DNA from: a virus | Length of the DNA: 23,846 nucleotides | IMG/VR virus record: IMGVR_UViG_3300036861_000563 | Location: 1-23,846 of that record | Reading direction: 5' to 3' (one strand) | Notes under the pieces: generated by a model | Databases searched by the model: none | The model's input: only the letters and a program-made list of their open reading frames with translations | What the model was told of the DNA's origin: nothing | Translations under genes and position numbers: made by a program | Shown here: positions 19,779 to 23,846 of the stretch, in pieces | Position numbering within the stretch: position 1 is the first letter of the stretch | Layout of the letters: each line of letters begins with the position of its first letter

Positions 19779-20042
19779 ATGGGCGATCGAGAACTCAGAT
19801 GCCAGGGAAACATACTCTTTGGCTTAGTGGTTCAGGGTGAAGCTACTGGTACCTTAGAAGTTAAGTGTCATAGTCGCTATTGTGGCAAATCTTCAACAGT
19901 AGTGGTACTTCATCGTTTTGATCTTAGTACTGGCGCATGCCAGACTAGGGCATATAGACAACCTCCGGAGAGGAGACAGAATGGCACTCGCATCGTCAGC
20001 ACTGCCTTACGGACTTCGGGACGTAAAGGTTCGGCCGATTGA
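19779..20042 (+). CDS. Com-like zinc-finger protein overlapping the major tail gene
   Basis: ATG 19779 is the first start after an in-frame stop (19770), with GAGG upstream. The N-terminal 50 residues resemble small zinc fingers of the Mu Com translational-regulator type: ELRC (Cys8), GNILFGLVVQG, GTLEVKCHSRYCG (Cys30, Cys35) and VVVLHRF. Only three close cysteines are seen, so His31 or another residue may complete the site. The remaining residues overlap the major tail gene by 62 bases, which suggests that translating this gene affects the next start. Com in phage Mu activates translation of the overlapping mom gene by melting RNA; a parallel here is inference. Confidence 0.65.
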   Translation: MGDRELRCQGNILFGLVVQGEATGTLEVKCHSRYCGKSSTVVVLHRFDLSTGACQTRAYRQPPERRQNGTRIVSTALRTSGRKGSAD

Positions 20043-20514
20043 TGACGCTGGTGTGGTTGGTGCGTCGGTTGACTTGCCGGCCTCTCGTACTTTTAGCTTT
20101 ACAGAAGCTGAGGACTTTGAAGAGCTTCGGGGTGATGACAAAGTCATTGCTATCCGAGGTAAAGGTCCTAAGGTGGAGTGGGAGCTTGAGTCGGGTGGTA
20201 TTAGCCTTGAAGCCTATAAGGTTATGGCTGGAGGTACGGTCAGTACTACTGGCGTTAGCCCCAACGTTGTTAAGAGCATGAAGAAGTTAGTTACTGATGC
20301 TCGTCCTTACTTCCAGGTAGAGGGTCAGGCTATCTCGGACTCGGGTGGTGACTTCCACGTCATCATTTTCCGGTGTCGAGCTTCAGACTCGTTGGAAGGT
20401 GAGATGTCAGACGGACAGTTCTGGCTTACTTCGGCTTCGGGTGAAGCTATTGGTAATGCGGCTGATGAGCTGTATGAGTTCAAGCACAACGAGACGGTTA
20501 CTGCTATTGCTTAG
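19981..20514 (+). CDS. Major tail protein
   Basis: ATG 19981 follows GGAGAGGAG. The 177-residue product begins MALASSALPYGLRDVKVRPI, a start pattern very common among actinophage major tail proteins, then GASVDLPASRTFSFTEAEDF and beta-rich sequence with KVEWELESGGISLEAYKVMA. Tail-tube proteins form hexameric rings around the tape measure. The following genes are the tail chaperones and tape measure, as expected. Complete, with no Ig-like C-terminal addition. Confidence 0.85.
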   Translation: MALASSALPYGLRDVKVRPIDDAGVVGASVDLPASRTFSFTEAEDFEELRGDDKVIAIRGKGPKVEWELESGGISLEAYKVMAGGTVSTTGVSPNVVKSMKKLVTDARPYFQVEGQAISDSGGDFHVIIFRCRASDSLEGEMSDGQFWLTSASGEAIGNAADELYEFKHNETVTAIA

Positions 20515-20558
20515 TAATTGAATCCGGTCTACTTAGGATCCCAAGGAGGACAAAGACC

Positions 20559-21188
20559 GTGGCATATACGCCAGCAAGTGAATGGAAGAAATCCAAGACA
20601 CTAGAACCTAGTGATCTTCAATTACCCTCCGGTAATGTAGCTCTTGTTAGAGCTCCCGGATTGGAAAAGTTCGTCGAGCTGGGCTTCATACCCAATTCTT
20701 TGCTTGACATTATGACTAAACTCTTAGATGCTAACTCTGGTAAGCAAAATGCTGCTAAAGTTAAGATGGAAGAGTCTAAGTTCGCTCGGGACATTCTGTC
20801 CGATTCCTCTAAGCTCTCTGATATTACAGCTATGGCTAATAAAGTAACTGTGTATTGTGTGGAAAAGCCCAATGTAGTTCATAGGCCTATGAAGGAAATT
20901 GAAGTTGAAGAAGAGGAAGAGTTAGTTTTAAGGCTAGTTGCAGATGAAGAAGCTATGAAAGAAATGCTAGATAAAGCTGGAGATCAGGGTCTTATCTGGG
21001 TTGACGAAGTTGACTTAGATGATAAGATGTTTATTATGAACTTTGCGTGCGGAGGTACGCGAGCTGTGCGTGAGTTTCGTGGTGAACTTGCCTCAGTTGT
21101 GGGCACTAGCCAAACTGGCAGAAAAGTGGTCAAAAAGACCAAGCGAACTGGTGGACCTAAGAAGAAGAATCAACTCAAGAAGAAGTGA
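20559..21188 (+). CDS. Tail assembly chaperone, G-type
   Basis: GTG 20559 follows AAGGAGGA. The 209-residue protein has the layout of the first tail chaperone: SGNVALVRAPGLEKFVELGF near residue 25, a helical middle and a conserved VDLDDKMFIMNFACGGTRAV followed by REFR. The tail of this reading (KKTKRTGGPKKKNQLKKK) is basic and unlike a folded domain. Chaperones of this type coat the tape measure during tail assembly. The gene overlaps a second frame that supplies the T extension. Confidence 0.85.
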   Translation: MAYTPASEWKKSKTLEPSDLQLPSGNVALVRAPGLEKFVELGFIPNSLLDIMTKLLDANSGKQNAAKVKMEESKFARDILSDSSKLSDITAMANKVTVYCVEKPNVVHRPMKEIEVEEEEELVLRLVADEEAMKEMLDKAGDQGLIWVDEVDLDDKMFIMNFACGGTRAVREFRGELASVVGTSQTGRKVVKKTKRTGGPKKKNQLKKK

Positions 21189-21396
21189 TCCAGCCTATGT
21201 TTGCTTCTGTTTTGATCAGTGTGTTTGGTTCCTAGATACCTATGTAAAGGGCGCGTTAGAAGCCGTCCCTCTTGGCAAAGGTAAAAATGCCGAGAAAAAT
21301 AGATCTAAACAACAGGAGAGACTCCTCAACAAGATACTCGGAATCGTGGGTGAGGATAGCCCAGGTCAATTCCGAGACCCTGCAGCTATGCTATAG
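20559..21396 (+). CDS. Tail assembly chaperone fusion GT (programmed frameshift)
   Basis: The second frame is open from about 21043 to the stop at 21394-21396 and encodes KLAEKWSKRPSELVDLRRRI followed by PAYVCFCFDQCVWFLDTYV, the typical T-domain pattern (W-x-K-RPSEL, then a helix with CFD). It has no ribosome site at its start and lies in the +1 (equivalently -2) frame relative to G, so it is made by ribosomal frameshifting within the overlap, as in most long-tailed phages. The shift must occur before or near TGG 21127 to keep the W-x-K-RPSEL motif. The low-abundance fusion recruits major tail protein to the tape measure. Confidence 0.75.
21117..21138 (+). promoter_or_regulatory. Candidate ribosomal frameshift site
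   Basis: In the G frame the bases read GGC AGA AAA GTG (21117-21128) and, a little later, AAA AAG ACC (21132-21140). A +1 slip of tRNA-Lys on AAA at 21123 leads to AAG then TGG; a slip at 21132 re-pairs perfectly with AAA then reads AGA. The first keeps more of the conserved T sequence. Exact site not proven. Confidence 0.45.
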
Positions 21397-21416
21397 GATC
21401 GAGAGGAGGTACTCCT

Positions 21417-23846
21417 TTGGCGGTTGATTATGACTTAGGGACGGCACGAGGTAAGATAGAAATAGATTCCTCCCAACTAGGTAGAACTAGTCAAGCTCTG
21501 CGTGATGTTGGTCGAGGTATGATTGGGCTTGGAGCTCTTGCAGCAGCAGGCTTTATTGTTGCTGTTAAGTCTGCAGCAGATTTTGAGAAGCAAATATCAG
21601 CTGTTGCTGCAGTCTCTCAAGCTAGTCAGGCAGAAGTTCAAAAACTAAGAGATCTAGCATTAGATCTAGGATCTACTACAGTATTCTCAGCTGGAGAAAT
21701 TGCTAAAGCTATGGAAGCTTTGGCTAAGGCTGGTATACCTGTAGAGACTATGCTTAATGGAGCTACCCAGGCTACAGTTAATCTTGCTGCAGCTGCTGGT
21801 GATGAGCTTCCCGGGGGTGTGGAACGAGCTGCAGAGATAATCTCTAATGCTCAGAAGATCTTTAATGCTAGTGCATCAGATCTTGAACACTTTGCAGATA
21901 CTTTAGTCGGTGCGGCTGCGTCTTCAACTATTAGTGTGGAAGATCTTGCTACGGCTTTCAGATATGCAGCACCTCTTGCAGCTGAGTTAGGTTTATCTAT
22001 TGACGACCTTAACATTCTGTTGGCTATTTTAGGTGATCGAGGGATTAAGGGTTCTACTGCTGGTACATCTCTTCGAGGTGTACTGCTTTCTTTAACTCCT
22101 ACATCTAAAAAAGCAGCAGATGCTATGAAAGAACTTGGGCTGATTACTGCAGATGGCAGTAACCAGTTCTATGATCTTAATGGTAATCTTAAGCCCATAC
22201 CAGAAGTTATGGAGTTGCTGGGTAAGGCTACTAAGGATCTAAGTGAGCAAGAAAAAGTAGCTGCGTTTAATGCTATATTCCAACGTCGAGCTATGAACTC
22301 AGCTCTAATTCTTGCTAAGTCTGGTGAAAAAGGTTTTCAGGATTATGCTAAGGCTATTGGAGCAATAGATGCTTCTGATGTAGCTGCTACTAAGCTAGAC
22401 AACTTGTCTGGCGATATGACTATCTTGAAAAATTCTATTAATGCTCTGTTAATTCGAGCAGGTCAACCTTTCCAGGATATGTTAAGGGGTTGGGTTCAGA
22501 GTATTACTGACTTGGTTAATAGGTTAGGTGAACTAGATCCTCAGATACTTAAAACTATACTTCAAGTCTTAGCTATAACTGGGGTTATTCTAATAGCAGC
22601 AGGAAGTTTCTTATTGTTTGCTTCGTATATTATACGAGCATATAGAACCTTCTTAATCTTGAAAGAAGCTATAGTATTATTAGCTGGGGCATTCCAGCTG
22701 TTAACTCTTAGCTTACTTACTAACCCCATAGTACTGATAATTGCCGCTATAATAGCTCTTGGTGCTATCTTGTATCTGGCCTACCGTAGGTCAGAAACTT
22801 TCCGTAATTCATTAGATACATTGTTTGATAAATTCCAGCCTACCATTGAAAAGGTGTTTGGTTGGGTTCAGAACTTTGTACGTCTAGTAGATGATCTTTG
22901 GAGAGCTTTTCAAGAGGGTGGTATTGAGGGTAACTCTTTTGCTAGTGTCCTGGATAGAATGGGGCTGGATGCTGAGCAAGTAGTTGGAGCTTTAGTTTGG
23001 CTTAGAGATACTTTGATAGCTCTGAAGAAGAGTGCAGTTCAGGCATTTGATTACTTTGCCGATGTTATTCTGCCCACACTAATAGAGTTTGGATATACAG
23101 TCTATCATAGTATAGTTACGGCCATTAACTGGATTCGGGATGTAGCTATCCCAGCTATAGTAAACTTCGGAAAAGCTGTAGGCCGAGTGGCTATGTCCAT
23201 AGCTGGTTGGTTTAACGAACATGTTGTTCCAGCTCTGGCGGCATTTGCATCTTTTGTTCTTGCGGTAGCTAAGTTGATAATTGCGGCCTTTAGTGTTCTA
23301 TGGCCAGTGTTTACCTTCTTAGGTGATGTTATCTTTGCAGTACTACGGTTTATCATGTCTTTGGTAGGACCGTTTGTTAATGCTCTGATCCGTATCTGGA
23401 AATACCTTGGTGACAACTTAATAGAAGCTGTAGTTATAGCTTGGAACTTCATCAAAGGTATAATTGAAGGCGCTCTACAGATTATCCAAGGTATCTTTAA
23501 CTTCTTTGCTGGTATATTAACTGGTAATTGGTCTCAGGCTTGGGAAGGTATAAAGGATATAGTTGGTGGAGTTTTAACTATTCTTGGTACTATAGTTAAA
23601 GCTGGCATAAGTCTCGTAAGGCTAATTATTGAGACAGCTCTAGATCTCATTGTATTAGCTTGGAAACTTGCTTGGGATCTCATACCTAAGATTTGGGATG
23701 CCGCTTGGACTCTGTTCTTTGAGTTATTGAATGCCGGAGTTCAACTAATCTTAAGCATATGGCGAGGCTTTGCTGCCTTAGTTAATGCTATATGGGATGG
23801 ATTGTGGAAGCTGGTTACTAATATCTTAGCTGCAGCTTGGCGAGGT
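21417..23846 (+). CDS. Tape measure protein, 3' end outside window
   Basis: TTG 21417 follows GAGAGGAGGT (21401-21410), giving MAVDYDLGTARGKIEIDSSQ. The frame is open to the window end (810 residues). Residues about 55-110 hold the TP901-type core (ADFEKQISAVAAVSQASQAE; LGSTTVFSAGEIAKAMEALA), and later STAGTSLRGVLLSLTPTSKK and FNAIFQRRAMNSALILAKSG are classic for this family. Hydrophobic helices at about residues 378-458 and many Trp-containing amphipathic repeats beyond 700 (IWDAAW, IWDGLW) agree with a protein that spans the tail lumen and may contact the membrane during DNA entry. It sets tail length. No peptidase motif is seen in the visible part. Confidence 0.92.
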   Translation, partial: MAVDYDLGTARGKIEIDSSQLGRTSQALRDVGRGMIGLGALAAAGFIVAVKSAADFEKQISAVAAVSQASQAEVQKLRDLALDLGSTTVFSAGEIAKAMEALAKAGIPVETMLNGATQATVNLAAAAGDELPGGVERAAEIISNAQKIFNASASDLEHFADTLVGAAASSTISVEDLATAFRYAAPLAAELGLSIDDLNILLAILGDRGIKGSTAGTSLRGVLLSLTPTSKKAADAMKELGLITADGSNQFYDLNGNLKPIPEVMELLGKATKDLSEQEKVAAFNAIFQRRAMNSALILAKSGEKGFQDYAKAIGAIDASDVAATKLDNLSGDMTILKNSINALLIRAGQPFQDMLRGWVQSITDLVNRLGELDPQILKTILQVLAITGVILIAAGSFLLFASYIIRAYRTFLILKEAIVLLAGAFQLLTLSLLTNPIVLIIAAIIALGAILYLAYRRSETFRNSLDTLFDKFQPTIEKVFGWVQNFVRLVDDLWRAFQEGGIEGNSFASVLDRMGLDAEQVVGALVWLRDTLIALKKSAVQAFDYFADVILPTLIEFGYTVYHSIVTAINWIRDVAIPAIVNFGKAVGRVAMSIAGWFNEHVVPALAAFASFVLAVAKLIIAAFSVLWPVFTFLGDVIFAVLRFIMSLVGPFVNALIRIWKYLGDNLIEAVVIAWNFIKGIIEGALQIIQGIFNFFAGILTGNWSQAWEGIKDIVGGVLTILGTIVKAGISLVRLIIETALDLIVLAWKLAWDLIPKIWDAAWTLFFELLNAGVQLILSIWRGFAALVNAIWDGLWKLVTNILAAAWRG

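Noticed and set aside
19718-19840. 40-aa ORF before the Com-like gene
   Set aside because: No ribosome site, overlaps the hairpin and the better-supported Com-like frame.
23105-23455. Minus-strand ORF inside the tape measure gene
   Set aside because: Antisense shadow of a clear tape measure reading frame.

Overview
The window is part of the genome of a tailed, siphovirus-type bacteriophage that most likely infects a member of the Actinomycetota. The head and tail genes follow the order and protein patterns usual in actinobacteriophages: small terminase-like protein, JAMM protein, large terminase, portal, scaffold, decoration protein, HK97-fold capsid, head-tail connectors, tail terminator, Com-like finger protein, major tail protein, frameshifted tail chaperones and tape measure. 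GTG and TTG starts are common. Most of the window is only moderately GC-rich (my estimate is mid-40s percent), so the phage appears much less GC-rich than a typical actinobacterial host. All confident genes are on the + strand. No integrase, endolysin, tRNA or CRISPR array was found.

Layout. (1) 1-1068: 3' part of a RepA-like AAA ATPase, probably for replication. (2) 1069-1415: a large AT-rich inverted repeat and a short membrane-protein gene; strand composition switches here from C-rich to strongly G-rich. (3) 1416-4311: a tightly overlapping run of replication/early-type genes of unknown function, including a winged-helix protein and a zinc-ribbon protein. (4) 4223-6401: an accessory region with three consensus housekeeping promoters, each driving one small gene: a SLOG-like protein (probably leaderless), a GC-rich 'moron' with its own promoter and terminator, and an 84-residue protein that is almost certainly leaderless. 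(5) 6402-6776: a gene-free stretch full of inverted repeats. (6) 6777-9820: two overlapping one-TM proteins (possible lysis accessories), an SGNH esterase with a virion-type N-terminus, and an acidic protein. (7) 9831-23846: packaging, head and tail genes, ending inside the tape measure gene.

How it works together. The late genes form one almost unbroken, translationally coupled series that packages DNA (terminase, portal), builds the head (scaffold, capsid, two decoration-type proteins), joins it to the tail (adaptor, stopper, gp10-like protein, terminator) and builds the tail tube (major tail protein, G/GT chaperones, tape measure). A strong hairpin after the capsid gene probably reduces transcription into the connector genes. 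The SGNH esterase may act on host surface glycans during adsorption. The accessory region is where undescribed biology is most likely: it has independent promoters, repeated operator-like sites, foreign base composition and proteins without clear assignment. Everything here was read by eye; no database search was run.
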